A DNA stretch of 64,000 nucleotides from Mesorhizobium sp. M4B.F.Ca.ET.058.02.1.1 (GTDB lineage Bacteria; Pseudomonadota; Alphaproteobacteria; Rhizobiales; Rhizobiaceae), in the NCBI RefSeq assembly GCF_003952505.1, contig NZ_CP034450.1, positions 5,022,001 to 5,086,000 on the forward strand. Reading direction: 5' to 3'. Positions within the stretch are counted from its first letter, which is position 1, and each line of letters opens with the position of its first letter. Below, in pieces: positions 29,154-37,917 of the stretch. The position numbers and the translations under genes are program-made. The notes below the pieces were generated by a model. That model did not search any database, was not told the origin of the DNA, and saw nothing but the letters and a program-made list of their open reading frames with translations.

Positions 29154-30179
29154 TCAGTGCACTCCCGGCTTCTTCAGCGCGTCGGCGATCTTTTCCAGCG
29201 TGTTGCGCATCGCCTTCTGCTCGTCGGACTGCGCTTCGACCCAGTCGCGCATGATCTGCTGTTCCGAACGCATGTTCTTGACCAGGCCCGAAATACCGTC
29301 GGCGAGGTTGGCCATCGCGGTGGCGACGCGCGGATTGGAGCCGCCGCCATTCTCCTGCAGGCTGCGCAGCCTTTCCGACAGCAGGCGGATCTCGTCGGAG
29401 GGCTCGGTCCTGGCCGAGTCGGAGACGACGATATCGTGCGACAGATCGGTGACCGAGGACAGCCAGTTTTCCAGCTCGGTGTAGAAGCGGGTCTGGGCAC
29501 GGCCGGCCTGCAGGTCGAGGAAGCCGAGCACAAGCGAGCCGGAGAGGCCGAACAGCGAGGACGAAAACGCCGTGCCCATGCCTGCGAGCGGCGCGGCAAG
29601 CCCTTGCTTCAGCGAATCGAGCACGGCGGCGGCGTCGCCGGTGCCGGGATCGAGCGATTCGATGGTTTCTCGGATCGAGCCGATGGTGTTGAGCAGACCC
29701 CAGAAGGTGCCGAGCAGGCCAAGGAACACAAGCAGCCCGACGAGGTAGCGCGAGGTGTCACGGCTTTCGTCGAGGCGAGTGGCGATGGAATCGAGCATCG
29801 TGCGCATCGAGCTGGTCGAGAAGGCCACCGTCGACGAGCGGCCGATCATCGCCTTCATTGGCGCGAGCAGCACAGGCTCCGTGGTCTCCGAGCCGGCGCG
29901 GAAGGAGTTGACCCAGCGCACCTCGCGAAACAGGCGCCCGACCTGGACGAAGGCCAAGAGGATGCCGACCACCAGCACGCCGATGATCAGGCCGTTGAGG
30001 CCGGGATTGGTGACGAAGGCGGTCGAGATCTGGCGGGTGAGGATAGCGGCGATGAATGCAACGATGATCAGGAAGATCACCATGGTGAGCAGGAAGACCT
30101 GCGGGCTCGACAATTTGTGCGGATCGTAGATCAGAACGTCGGAGCGCCTGCCCATGCCGAAGGATCTGAGAAAAGCCAT
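29154..30179 (-). CDS. MotA/TolQ/ExbB-type proton channel protein
   Basis: 341 aa. Membrane segments lie near residues 28-48 and 60-80 and in the MotA-like block at about 145-225 (LVGLLVFLGLLGTFWGLLNTIGSI; GLAAPLAGMGTAFSSSLFGLSGSLVLGFLD). The cytoplasmic C-terminus is helical. With the OmpA-like partner it should form a 5:2-type ion-driven motor acting on the cell wall. It is distinct from flagellar MotAB and from TolQR, which is encoded separately at 48 kb. Confidence 0.9.
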   Translation of the reverse strand: MAFLRSFGMGRRSDVLIYDPHKLSSPQVFLLTMVIFLIIVAFIAAILTRQISTAFVTNPGLNGLIIGVLVVGILLAFVQVGRLFREVRWVNSFRAGSETTEPVLLAPMKAMIGRSSTVAFSTSSMRTMLDSIATRLDESRDTSRYLVGLLVFLGLLGTFWGLLNTIGSIRETIESLDPGTGDAAAVLDSLKQGLAAPLAGMGTAFSSSLFGLSGSLVLGFLDLQAGRAQTRFYTELENWLSSVTDLSHDIVVSDSARTEPSDEIRLLSERLRSLQENGGGSNPRVATAMANLADGISGLVKNMRSEQQIMRDWVEAQSDEQKAMRNTLEKIADALKKPGVH

Positions 30180-30295
30180 CCGAACCCCGTTTCCGATGCC
30201 GCGCCGCCGATCAGGTTGACGGCAACTCTAAACGGAATTGTGACCAAATTGAATGGTGGTTGGCAATAATGCCGAGCCAGGGCTCAGAGCCTGTT

Positions 30296-30385
30296 CCATC
30301 CCCGATGGAAATCGGGATGGGACTCTACCTTCTTGTTGGAGCTGTTCTTTTCCGAAAACCGGTTCCCCACTTTCGGGATCACGCT
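30296..30385. repeat. Intergenic palindromes
   Basis: CCATCCCCGAT (30296-30306) pairs with ATCGGGATGG (30311-30320). Further on, TTTTCCGAAAACCGG...CACTTTCGGGATCACG (near 30348-30383) is a degenerate copy of the rhizobial GAAAA/TTTTCGGGATCATGC palindrome also seen at 4446-4489. It separates the motor operon's promoter from the end of the hemolysin III gene. Confidence 0.65.
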
Positions 30386-31078
30386 CTAGATCCGGTTTAT
30401 CACCAGACAGTCGACCATTGCGGCCAGATGCAAGCCGGCGCCGGTGACGACAAAGCCATGCCAGACGGCATTGTGGAAGCGCAGCCCCTTCCAGGCGAAG
30501 AAGATGACGCCAAGCGAATAGACGATGCCGCCGGCAACGATCAGCGCGATCGATGTCGTCGGCAAGGTCCGCACCATCGGGCCGACCAGGACAATGCCGC
30601 TCCAGCCGATGGCGAGGTAGAAGACAATCGCAAGCCGGTCGAAGCGGCCGGGGAAAAGCACCTTGATGGCGATGCCGATGGCCGCTGCCGTCCAGACCAG
30701 CACGATCATCGAGACGGCGAGCGGGGAGCCGTCGAGCTGGGCGAGAAAGGGCGTGTAGGTCGCGGCGATCAACAGATAGATCGCGGCATGGTCGAAGCGG
30801 CGCAGAATCCACTTCGCCGGCGACGACACCGGCCAAAGATTATAAGCCAGCGACACCGACAGGACGGTGAGCAGCGAGGCGACATAGAAGGCTGCAGCGA
30901 CATACTCGCCGGGGCCGGCATGAAAGGCGGCCAGCGCCAGGAAGGCCGAACCCGCCGCGATCGCCAGCACGATGCCCACCGCATGTACGATGCCGTCGGC
31001 GATCACTTCGGCACGCGAGTAATGCCAGCGTCCCACGAACGGGATCTCGATCTGGGATTGTGACCTGGTGTCGCTCAT
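30386..31078 (-). CDS. Hemolysin III / PAQR family membrane protein
   Basis: 230 aa with seven predicted spans. Family metal-site residues are present: an early E-x-x-x-D-x-x-x-H (RAEVIADGIVHAVG), FDHAAIYLLIAATYTPFL (DHA motif) and a C-terminal FHNAVWHGFVVTGAGLH (HxxxH). PAQR-type proteins act in membrane homeostasis. Haemolysis is doubtful despite the name. Confidence 0.92.
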   Translation of the reverse strand: MSDTRSQSQIEIPFVGRWHYSRAEVIADGIVHAVGIVLAIAAGSAFLALAAFHAGPGEYVAAAFYVASLLTVLSVSLAYNLWPVSSPAKWILRRFDHAAIYLLIAATYTPFLAQLDGSPLAVSMIVLVWTAAAIGIAIKVLFPGRFDRLAIVFYLAIGWSGIVLVGPMVRTLPTTSIALIVAGGIVYSLGVIFFAWKGLRFHNAVWHGFVVTGAGLHLAAMVDCLVINRI

Positions 31079-31191
31079 GAACGGTCCTGCATGGCCCTCA
31101 TCTGGGCGTCTGCCGGACAGTATTTCAAGCTTTGGTTGCCGTTTTGCGACTGCGGCGCTTCAGCGCGGCGCCCGTCAACGTGACTTGCCTG

Positions 31192-31992
31192 TCAACGAGA
31201 TGGCAGCGGCTTCTTGACGGTCTTCAGCAGCGCGCGCTGGATGATCTCGTTGCCGGCAACGACCGAGCCGTGCTCCAGCATCTCCTGCCCACCCTCGAAA
31301 TCGGAAGCGAAGCCGCCGGCTTCGCGGATCAGCAGCAGGCCGGCAGCGATGTCCCAGGCCGACAGACCGACCTCCCAGAACCCGTCCATGCGGCCGGCGG
31401 CGACATAGGCGAGATCGAGCGAGGCGGAACCGAGACGACGCACGCCCGAGACCTCGGCCATCACATTGCGCAGTTCGATGAGGAAATTGCCGTGCTGGCC
31501 ACGGCCGAGATGCGGCACGCCGCAGCCGATCACGGCGTCGGTGAGCTTGGTGCGGCCGGCGACGCGCAGCCGGCGGTCGTTCATGAAGGCGCCGCCGCCG
31601 CGCTCGGCAGTGTAGAGCTCGTCCATCGCCGGATTGTAGATGACGCCGGCGACGATCTGGCCCTGGCGCTCCAGCGCGATCGAGATGGCGAAGAGCGGGA
31701 TGCCGTGCAGGAAGTTGGTGGTGCCGTCGAGCGGGTCGACGATCCAGCGGTGCTGGCCATCCTCGCCCTCGATGGCGCCGCGCTCTTCCATCAGGAAGGC
31801 GTAGCCGGGTCTTGCCTTCGACAGTTCGGTGAACAGGATGTCCTCGGCCTTGCGGTCGGCCTGGCTGACATAGTCGCCTGGCCCCTTCATCGACACCTGC
31901 AGGTTCTGCACTTCGCCGAAGTCGCGCGCCAGCGAACGGCCAGCCTTCATCGCGGCCTGGACCATGACATTGAGGATCGCTGAACGCGCCAT
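31192..31992 (-). CDS. Inositol monophosphatase family protein (SuhB-like)
   Basis: 266 aa Mg-dependent phosphatase. Motifs are VSQADRKAED, a GEDGQHRW loop, the metal site VDPLDGTTNFLHGIPLF, and the second site SAWDIAAGLLLIREAGG. Its start lies 25 nt from the stop of efp on the same strand, suggesting co-transcription. Confidence 0.93.
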   Translation of the reverse strand: MARSAILNVMVQAAMKAGRSLARDFGEVQNLQVSMKGPGDYVSQADRKAEDILFTELSKARPGYAFLMEERGAIEGEDGQHRWIVDPLDGTTNFLHGIPLFAISIALERQGQIVAGVIYNPAMDELYTAERGGGAFMNDRRLRVAGRTKLTDAVIGCGVPHLGRGQHGNFLIELRNVMAEVSGVRRLGSASLDLAYVAAGRMDGFWEVGLSAWDIAAGLLLIREAGGFASDFEGGQEMLEHGSVVAGNEIIQRALLKTVKKPLPSR

Positions 31993-32016
31993 CTTGTTTT
32001 CCCGCTGTCCCGCGCT

Positions 32017-32583
32017 CTAGTCGGCGCGGCGGACGTAAGTGATTTCGTTGGTGTCGACGATGATGCGCTCGCCGGCGGCAATGAAGGGCGGCACCAGCAC
32101 GCGGATGCCGTTCTCCAGCACCGCGGGCTTGTAGGAAGAGGCAGCCGTCTGCCCCTTCACCACCGGGTCGGCCTCGGTGATGGCCAGCGTCACCTGATCG
32201 GGCAGCGAAATGCCGATCGGCCGTTCCTCGTAGAGCTGGACCGTCACCATCATGCCGTCCTGCAGGAAGGCGGCGCGATCGCCGACGAAATCCTTCGCCA
32301 GTTCGAGCTGCTCGTAGCTTTCGGTGTCCATAAACACCAGCGCATCGCCCTGCTCATAGAGGAAGGAAAAATCCTTCAGATCGAGCCGGATCTGCTCGAC
32401 GGTCTCGGCCGAGCGAAAACGCTCGTTGAGCTTGGTGCCGTTGATGAGGTTCTTCAGCTCGACCTGGTTGTAGGCGCCGCCCTTGCCGGGCTTGACGGTG
32501 TTGGTCTTGACCGCGACCCAAAGTCCGCCATCGTGCTCGATGACGGTGCCGGGACGGATTTCGTTGCCATTGATCTTGGCCAT
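32017..32583 (-). CDS. efp: Elongation factor P
   Basis: 188 aa, three OB-like domains. It starts [21 protein letters not shown]. The loop [13 protein letters not shown] carries the conserved Lys (KPGKGG) that is modified by EpmA in many proteobacteria. The ending is [16 protein letters not shown]. It relieves stalling at polyproline; TolA in this window has long Pro-rich tracts and would be a natural client (inference). ATG 32583 is chosen over the upstream frame to 32646. Confidence 0.96.
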   Translation of the reverse strand: MAKINGNEIRPGTVIEHDGGLWVAVKTNTVKPGKGGAYNQVELKNLINGTKLNERFRSAETVEQIRLDLKDFSFLYEQGDALVFMDTESYEQLELAKDFVGDRAAFLQDGMMVTVQLYEERPIGISLPDQVTLAITEADPVVKGQTAASSYKPAVLENGIRVLVPPFIAAGERIIVDTNEITYVRRAD

Positions 32584-32709
32584 GATGATGCTGGTCCGGA
32601 GTGAGGGAGCCGCCGCGACGGCGATTTGGCGCCTCCAAGACCACAAATCGTCCGGAGAGGCAAGGAGGGAGCAGCGCGACGCAGCGCCGCCGCCCTGCGC
32701 CTCTTGCCC

Positions 32710-33804
32710 TCAAGGCAAACGGTTCGCCTTCTGCAGCGCCTGCTTGGTCTGGCCGTCGTCGAGGCCCTGGAGGAAATCATCCATTTCGGGATCGATAAGT
32801 CCGGCGCGACGGGCAACGATATACCAGGCGGCCGCGAGGATCAGGTCCGGTTCGGTGCCGATGCCTTCCATGTAGAGCTTGGCGAGGCGATTCTGGGCGG
32901 CGACGTTACCGCCCTCGGCCGCCTGTTTCATCCAGCCGAAGCCGGACTTCAGGTCGCGGTCGCCGCCGCGCCCCTCGATCATCCATGTGGCGAGATCGAC
33001 CTGCGCCGTATCGTAGTTCTGCCTGGCGGCCTGCGCCAGCAGCCGACGCGCCTGGGCATCGTCGCGCGGCTTGCCGCCGGCGCCATTGGCGTAGATCTGC
33101 GCCATCGCATATTGCGCGTCGGCCAGTCCGGTGGCGGCGGCGCGCTCGTAATAGGTGGCAGCCTTGGCGATGCCGGCGTCGCCCGGATCCTGCTGGACAA
33201 GCAATTGCGCGAAATTGAACTGCGCCAGGCGGTTGCCGGCCTCCGCGGCGGCCTGCATCAGCGCATACGCCGCCTTCTCGTCCTTCTTGACGTAGCGGCC
33301 GTCGAGCAGCATCAGCGCGTACTGGAATTGCGATTCCGGCACGCCCTGCTCGGCGGCGAGCGCGTACCATTTCGCGGCCTCCGCGGCGTTGAGCGGTACG
33401 CCGAGCCCGCGCGACAGGATCTCCGCCACCAGGGTCTGGGCGGCGGGGTCCCCGTTCTGGGCGCGCACCAAGGCGAGATTGTAGGCGGTCTTGTAGAGGC
33501 CACGCTGAAAGGCGCCATAGGCCGAATCCGACGGTTTGGCGCCGAAGCGATCGGGATTAATGGCGTCCGCCGAAGGCAATGGGGCCGTGGTGGCGGGCTG
33601 CGGCAGCGGCGTGGCGATCGGCTTATCGACACGCACGCCGGTTGTTGGCGCACCTGCGGCGGGCGCATTTGCAGCCGGCGCGCTTGCGTCCGGTACGCCC
33701 GCATCCGGTCGGGGCTGCGGCAGCGGAACGGTCTGCGCCGCCGCCGCCGCCTCGGTCAAAAGGGCCGCGGCCAGAACCGCGAGGGGAAGCAAAGACCGGC
33801 GCAC
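32710..33804 (-). CDS. Sel1-repeat (TPR-like) periplasmic protein
   Basis: 364 aa. GTG at 33804 is chosen: it follows the thiE stop by one base and has GAGGA 5 nt upstream. Signal peptide (RRSLLPLAVLAAALLTEAAAAAQ), then a Pro/Ala-rich linker (~residues 25-85), then about six Sel1 repeats of ~36 residues (for example AAEAAKWYALAAEQGVPESQFQYALML; AATYYERAAATGLADAQYAMAQIY). It probably acts as a scaffold for envelope interactions. Confidence 0.88.
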   Translation of the reverse strand: MRRSLLPLAVLAAALLTEAAAAAQTVPLPQPRPDAGVPDASAPAANAPAAGAPTTGVRVDKPIATPLPQPATTAPLPSADAINPDRFGAKPSDSAYGAFQRGLYKTAYNLALVRAQNGDPAAQTLVAEILSRGLGVPLNAAEAAKWYALAAEQGVPESQFQYALMLLDGRYVKKDEKAAYALMQAAAEAGNRLAQFNFAQLLVQQDPGDAGIAKAATYYERAAATGLADAQYAMAQIYANGAGGKPRDDAQARRLLAQAARQNYDTAQVDLATWMIEGRGGDRDLKSGFGWMKQAAEGGNVAAQNRLAKLYMEGIGTEPDLILAAAWYIVARRAGLIDPEMDDFLQGLDDGQTKQALQKANRLP

Positions 33805-33805
33805 G

Positions 33806-34453
33806 TCAATCCTCGAAGCGCGGCGCGGTCTCGTCGAGCAGCACATTGGCGGCGGCGATCGCCCCCCTGGGGTCGATCCCGTCGGCGAAGACGGCGCTGG
33901 ACAGCGCCACGAATTCGGCGCCGGTGGCGGCCACCGCCTCGACCGATGCGAGATCGGATCCGGCCATGACGATGCACGGGATCTGGATCATCTCGGCCCA
34001 CCATTGGCCAAGAGACAGGTTGCGCGGATGCGGCTCCGGCTTGTTGTCGTAACCGAAGCGGCCGAAGAAAATGTAGTCGGGCCGCGCCTCGCCGAGCGCC
34101 AGCGCATCGTCGCGGGTCTTGGCGCCACCGACGCCGACCATCATCCTTCCCTGGAAGTGTTCGATGGTCTCGGCGAGCTCCTGGCTGGAGACCTCGACAT
34201 GGATGCCGTCGGCCTGGACGCGGCCGGCGATGCGGGTATCGCCGGCGATGACGACCGCGATGCCTGCCGCCTGCGCCGTGGGCACGATCCTTTCGGCGAA
34301 GGCCTGGAAGGCGACGTCATCCATGCCGTTTTCCGGCAGGATGAGCGAGGCGACGTCACCGCCCTCGAAGGCCGCGGCAATACGCTCGCCCGGCGCGTCT
34401 TTCGGCGCGATCAGCACGATACGGCAGCGATTGGGCGGCGTGGCGTCGTTCAT
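33806..34453 (-). CDS. Thiamine phosphate synthase family protein (ThiE/TenI-like)
   Basis: 215 aa TIM barrel. Segments fit ThiE: AGIAVVIAGDTRIAGRVQADGIHV, then MVGVGGAKTRDDALALGEARPDYIFFGRFG, then IPCIVMAGSDLASVEAVAATGAEFVALSSAVF. The usual LLINDR and GIHLGQ-type motifs are degenerate (VVIAGD, DGIHVEV), so substrate specificity may differ from true ThiE. Upstream of and coupled to the Sel1 protein. Confidence 0.82.
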   Translation of the reverse strand: MNDATPPNRCRIVLIAPKDAPGERIAAAFEGGDVASLILPENGMDDVAFQAFAERIVPTAQAAGIAVVIAGDTRIAGRVQADGIHVEVSSQELAETIEHFQGRMMVGVGGAKTRDDALALGEARPDYIFFGRFGYDNKPEPHPRNLSLGQWWAEMIQIPCIVMAGSDLASVEAVAATGAEFVALSSAVFADGIDPRGAIAAANVLLDETAPRFED

Positions 34454-34622
34454 TGGTCATCGATCCCGGTTTTCGCCTATGCCGGGCGAAGATGGTTGCA
34501 TTGCGGCATAGAGCAAAGCGCCCGGTTTGAACAGGCGGGCAAGCGGGATCATGATATCAGAGCTAACCGGGTCGGGCGGGACCGCCGCCCAGCCGAGACG
34601 GCAGGACGGCCGTCGCGGTCCT

Positions 34623-35522
34623 TCACTCGGCCGCTTGTGGGCTCGGCACCTTGGGCTTCCAAAGCGTCCAGCCGAGGGTCATGCCAGCGGCGGCGATCAG
34701 GATGGCGGCGGCGCCGAGGATCTGCGCGGGGTGCAGACGGTGGCCGAAGGCGCCGACGTCGACGAGGATCGCCACCACCGGATAGACGAAAGAGAGCGCG
34801 CCCTGCAGGTGTGTCGGCAGCTTCTGGATGGCGCCATACATCAATATGTACATCAGACCGGTGTGGACGACGCCGAGCGTCGCCAGCATCACCCAGCTCC
34901 GGGCGTCGGCGGGGAGGTGGGAAAGATTGGCGAAGGGCGCCAGCATGACAGCGCCGACGCAGACCTGGATGAGCGCGATCAGGTGCGGCGGCGTGCCCTT
35001 GAGCGTCTTGGTGACGATTGCCGCCACGGCCCAGAAGAAGGCCGCCCCCAGCGCCATCACGATCCCGGTGAAATAGTCGGTGCCGACATCGCCGGCATCG
35101 GGCCTGGTCTGTACGATCAGCAGCATGCCGGCGAAGGCGATGGCGAGCCAGGCCAGCTTGGTCAGGGTCAGGCGTTCGCCAAGGAAGAGCGCCCCGAAGC
35201 CAACCAGCATGAAGGGCTGGGTGTTGTACACGGCGGTGGCGATCGAGATCGAGGCGCGGGGAAAGGCGCTGAACAGCAGCAGCCAATTGATGACGATGGC
35301 AGCGCCGCCGAGAACGGCAAGCCCAGCGACGCGCGGCGTCAATGTCCCGCGCAGCAGGCCGAGCGCCGCGCAGATGACGAGCAGCGTCGCCGCGCCGAAG
35401 GCGCATCGCCAGAACACCACATCAATGGCAGGCTGGCCAGAAAGCACGACGAACCAACCGATCGTGCCGAGGATCGCCATTGCCGCGGTCATTTCGACCG
35501 TGCCGTGCAGAGTATTGTTCAT
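34623..35522 (-). CDS. DMT (EamA) family transporter
   Basis: 299 aa with ten predicted spans in two EamA halves (about residues 8-140 and 150-285). It starts NNTLHGTVEMTAAMAILGTIGWFVVLSG. Drug/metabolite exporters of this kind often export amino acids, and the divergent Lrp gene supports that here. Confidence 0.9.
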   Translation of the reverse strand: MNNTLHGTVEMTAAMAILGTIGWFVVLSGQPAIDVVFWRCAFGAATLLVICAALGLLRGTLTPRVAGLAVLGGAAIVINWLLLFSAFPRASISIATAVYNTQPFMLVGFGALFLGERLTLTKLAWLAIAFAGMLLIVQTRPDAGDVGTDYFTGIVMALGAAFFWAVAAIVTKTLKGTPPHLIALIQVCVGAVMLAPFANLSHLPADARSWVMLATLGVVHTGLMYILMYGAIQKLPTHLQGALSFVYPVVAILVDVGAFGHRLHPAQILGAAAILIAAAGMTLGWTLWKPKVPSPQAAE

Positions 35523-35605
35523 GAGGCAGCCTCTAGATCTTTATGGCTGCATGATCTCAAGCTCCGACGGCCATTTCCATGCCGACAGAAAGATGGTATG
35601 CCGTA

Positions 35606-35627
35606 TTGACCTAATTAAATAAGGCAA
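35606..35627. promoter_or_regulatory. Operator-like dyad between the DMT and Lrp genes
   Basis: TTGACCTAATT (35606-35616) and AAATAAGGCAA (35617-35627) form a 22-bp dyad with 8 of 11 symmetric positions, AT-rich in the centre as for Lrp/AsnC sites. It lies 22 nt before the Lrp start and 84 nt before the transporter start. Confidence 0.5.
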
Positions 35628-35648
35628 AACCACTCTTCATCGTGGAAT

Positions 35649-36095
35649 GTGGAAATGCTCGACGATCTTGACAGGCACCTTCTCGACATCCTCGTCCGGG
35701 ATTCCAGAACGTCGCTGAAAGATCTGGCGCAGCAAGTCGGCATGTCGTCACCGAGCGTTTCGGAGCGGCTGCGGCGGCTGGAGGAGCGCGGCGTCATCCG
35801 CGCCTTCACCATCGAGGTCGATCCGGAAGCGCTCGGCTACCCGCTGCAGGCGATCGTGCGCATCCGGCCGCTGCCGGGCAAATTGCACATCGTGCAGAAG
35901 CTGATCGAGGAGACGCCCGAATTCGGCGAATGCGACAAGGTGACGGGCGACGACTGCTTCGTCGCGCGGCTGTTCGTGCGCTCGATCGGCGAGCTCGATC
36001 GGCTTCTCGACCGGATCGCCGACAAGGCGGAGACGAGCACCGCCATCATCAAGGCGCAGCCGATCCGCCGCCGCCCGCCGCCGCTGGGCGTCTAG
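35649..36095 (+). CDS. Lrp/AsnC family transcriptional regulator
   Basis: 148 aa. The N-terminal HTH (LDDLDRHLLDILVRDSRTSLKDLAQQVGMSSPSVSERLRRLEERGVI) is followed by a RAM/ACT-like domain (GYPLQAIVRIRPLPGKL, then ECDKVTGDDCFVARLFVRSIGELD). The start is GTG 35649 or ATG 35655, and neither has a strong ribosome site. It is divergent from the DMT exporter, which it probably controls in response to an amino acid. Confidence 0.92.
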   Translation: MEMLDDLDRHLLDILVRDSRTSLKDLAQQVGMSSPSVSERLRRLEERGVIRAFTIEVDPEALGYPLQAIVRIRPLPGKLHIVQKLIEETPEFGECDKVTGDDCFVARLFVRSIGELDRLLDRIADKAETSTAIIKAQPIRRRPPPLGV

Positions 36096-36113
36096 CTATT
36101 TCAGAAAAGCCGT

Positions 36114-36178
36114 GAGCGGTTCTCCGTCCGGAATTGCGTAAAAGCAATTCGGCGTTTCCGTGAAACGGTGAACCGCTC
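36114..36178. repeat. Three-hairpin cruciform repeat
   Basis: Outer arms GAGCGGTTC (36114-36122) / GAACCGCTC (36170-36178) enclose two inner hairpins, GAATTGC/GCAATTC (36131-36137, 36144-36150) and GTTTC/GAAAC (36154-36158, 36162-36166). It looks like a three-way junction. It sits between convergent lrp and cyclase genes, so it could terminate both. Confidence 0.8.
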
Positions 36179-36184
36179 TTGAGG

Positions 36185-37294
36185 TCACCCGTCCGGCAGG
36201 CCGAAGACGGCGCACGATCTGGCGATTCCGCGCAATTGATGTTCGCCCAGCGCGACCACGGGCGTTGATGTTTCCGCCGCGACAGCGCCCGAGATCAGCA
36301 CGCTCCGTCCAAGCGGCCGGCACAGGCCTTCGAGCCTGCTGACGAGATTCACGGCCGGGCCGATCGCGGTGAAATCGAGCCGGTCGGCTGTGCCGATATT
36401 GCCCCAGACCATGTCGCCCAGATGCAGCGCCATGCCGAACTGCAGTTCGGGCATGCCCTGTCTGGCACGGTCCTGATTGAGCTGCGCCATTCCCGCCCGC
36501 GCCGCTCCGATCGCGCGCAACGCTGCCTCGCAAGCCACTGAAGCCGAGCGCTCGCCGACAGGAAAGATCGCCAGCACCCCATCGCCGATGAATTTCAGCA
36601 CCTCGCCGCCGAAAGCGTGAACGGCACCAGCGATGCGGTCGAAGCTAGCGTTGAGCGCCGCCACGACCTGTTCGGCGTCCGTCTCCTCCGACAGGGCGGT
36701 AAAGTCGCGCAAATCGCTGTAGAGCAGGACGGCACGGATCGTCTCACCAACCTCGCGCCGAGAACGGCCGGCCAACACCTGCGCCGCGCTTCGCTGCCCA
36801 AGATAGGCCTCAAGCAGGGCCGACAGCGCCGACCTGGCAGCGAGAGCGGCAAGTGGCGCGGCGGCGAAGCGTGCCACCTGGTCCAGTGTATTCGATTCGT
36901 GCTCCGCGAGAGGGCGGACCGCGACCCAATTCAGTTTTGGACTCTCGGATTGCGTATCCTGACGCTCAGGCCCGACCGTGTAATTGTGCACGACACCCGT
37001 TCCCAGTCCCGCCAGCCATTCGCGTCCGAGATCGCCCTCCCCGGTTCCAGGCGTCGTGCCGGCGCCAAAACCCAGCGCCTCCATGACGACGCCTGTCTCG
37101 GCCCGCCACAGCCAGGCGCGGCGCGTTATGATCGGATGCGGCGCGGCGAGCGTCAGGGATCCACCGGCGAGCGGCAGCCCATCGTCAACCAGTCGCGCGC
37201 CGAGCGTGGCCAGAAAAGCATCCGGTTGGACGGCGCTGCCGGCGCGGTCGACCAACCAGGCGAGAGTTGAAGAAAGCCGCATCGACACGATCAT
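36185..37294 (-). CDS. Class III adenylate/guanylate cyclase
   Basis: About 369 aa. The N-terminal ~170 residues are an unassigned sensor region. A catalytic domain follows: AVLLYSDLRDFTALSEETD (first metal Asp), EVLKFIGDGVLAIFP (second metal Asp), then WGNIGTADRLDFTAIGPAVNLVSRLEGLCR with the transition-state Asn and Arg. It is expected to make cAMP. Rhizobia carry many such cyclases. ATG 37294 is one of two close candidates (also 37282). The open frame continues to 37906 but overlaps the divergent SRPBCC gene. Confidence 0.88.
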   Translation of the reverse strand: MIVSMRLSSTLAWLVDRAGSAVQPDAFLATLGARLVDDGLPLAGGSLTLAAPHPIITRRAWLWRAETGVVMEALGFGAGTTPGTGEGDLGREWLAGLGTGVVHNYTVGPERQDTQSESPKLNWVAVRPLAEHESNTLDQVARFAAAPLAALAARSALSALLEAYLGQRSAAQVLAGRSRREVGETIRAVLLYSDLRDFTALSEETDAEQVVAALNASFDRIAGAVHAFGGEVLKFIGDGVLAIFPVGERSASVACEAALRAIGAARAGMAQLNQDRARQGMPELQFGMALHLGDMVWGNIGTADRLDFTAIGPAVNLVSRLEGLCRPLGRSVLISGAVAAETSTPVVALGEHQLRGIARSCAVFGLPDG

Positions 37295-37444
37295 GCTTCG
37301 GCGTTCCGTCGCTGTCACCAGCGCGAAACAACCCGAGGAGTTTTTTGTTGAAAGGAAGGGCGATTTAGCTTCGAATCGAATGCGCTGGTCCGGCGCCGTG
37401 TGTCGGGCGAGCCGTGTTGCGGCGCGCACACCCGGGAGATTTCG

Positions 37445-37879
37445 ATGGCTGAACCCTTGATCGTTCGTCGTGAGGTGCAGATCGCGGCGCCGCCGGCGAC
37501 GGTTTTCGCCTTCCTGACAGATCCCGACAAGATCGTGCGCTGGATGGGAACGGAGGCAACGGCGGAACCCAACCCCGGCGGTCTTTACTTGCTGAATTTG
37601 GCAGGAAGGGCCACGGCACGCGGCCAATTCACCGAGGTCGTACCCGTCCACCGCCTTGCCTACAGCTTCGGCTGGGAGGGCAACGACCAGACTCCGCCGG
37701 GTTCGAGCCTTGTTGAAATCGACCTGGTCGAAGAGTCCGGCGGAACGCGGGTCAAGCTCACCCATAGCGGCCTTGCCGACCGAGAGATTTGCGACAGCCA
37801 TGAGAAGGGCTGGACGCACTATCTGGGCCGGCTCGCAATCACCGCCGCCGGCGGCGACCCGGGACCTGACAAGATGTAG
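37445..37879 (+). CDS. SRPBCC (AHSA1-like) domain protein
   Basis: 144 aa: VRREVQIAAPPATVFAFLTDPDKIVRWMGTEA, a GGLYLLNLAGRATARGQFTEVVP core and C-terminal SHEKGWTHYLGRLAITAAGG. GGGAG is 6 nt before the ATG. Upstream 37295-37444 is shared with the cyclase promoter. The ligand is unknown. Confidence 0.9.
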   Translation: MAEPLIVRREVQIAAPPATVFAFLTDPDKIVRWMGTEATAEPNPGGLYLLNLAGRATARGQFTEVVPVHRLAYSFGWEGNDQTPPGSSLVEIDLVEESGGTRVKLTHSGLADREICDSHEKGWTHYLGRLAITAAGGDPGPDKM

Positions 37880-37917
37880 GCTGCGGCCGCGATTACCGAC
37901 AGCCACGACACCAACCG

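Noticed and set aside
28124..30179. Possible Zorya-type antiphage system (MotA-like plus OmpA-like pair)
   Set aside because: No ZorC, ZorD or ZorE-like helicase or nuclease genes lie on either side, and the neighbours are housekeeping genes. The MotA-like protein also lacks a very long tail.
33536..34948. 470-residue plus-strand open frame
   Set aside because: It lies antisense to the Sel1, ThiE-like and DMT genes and reads as low-complexity Arg/Gly sequence.
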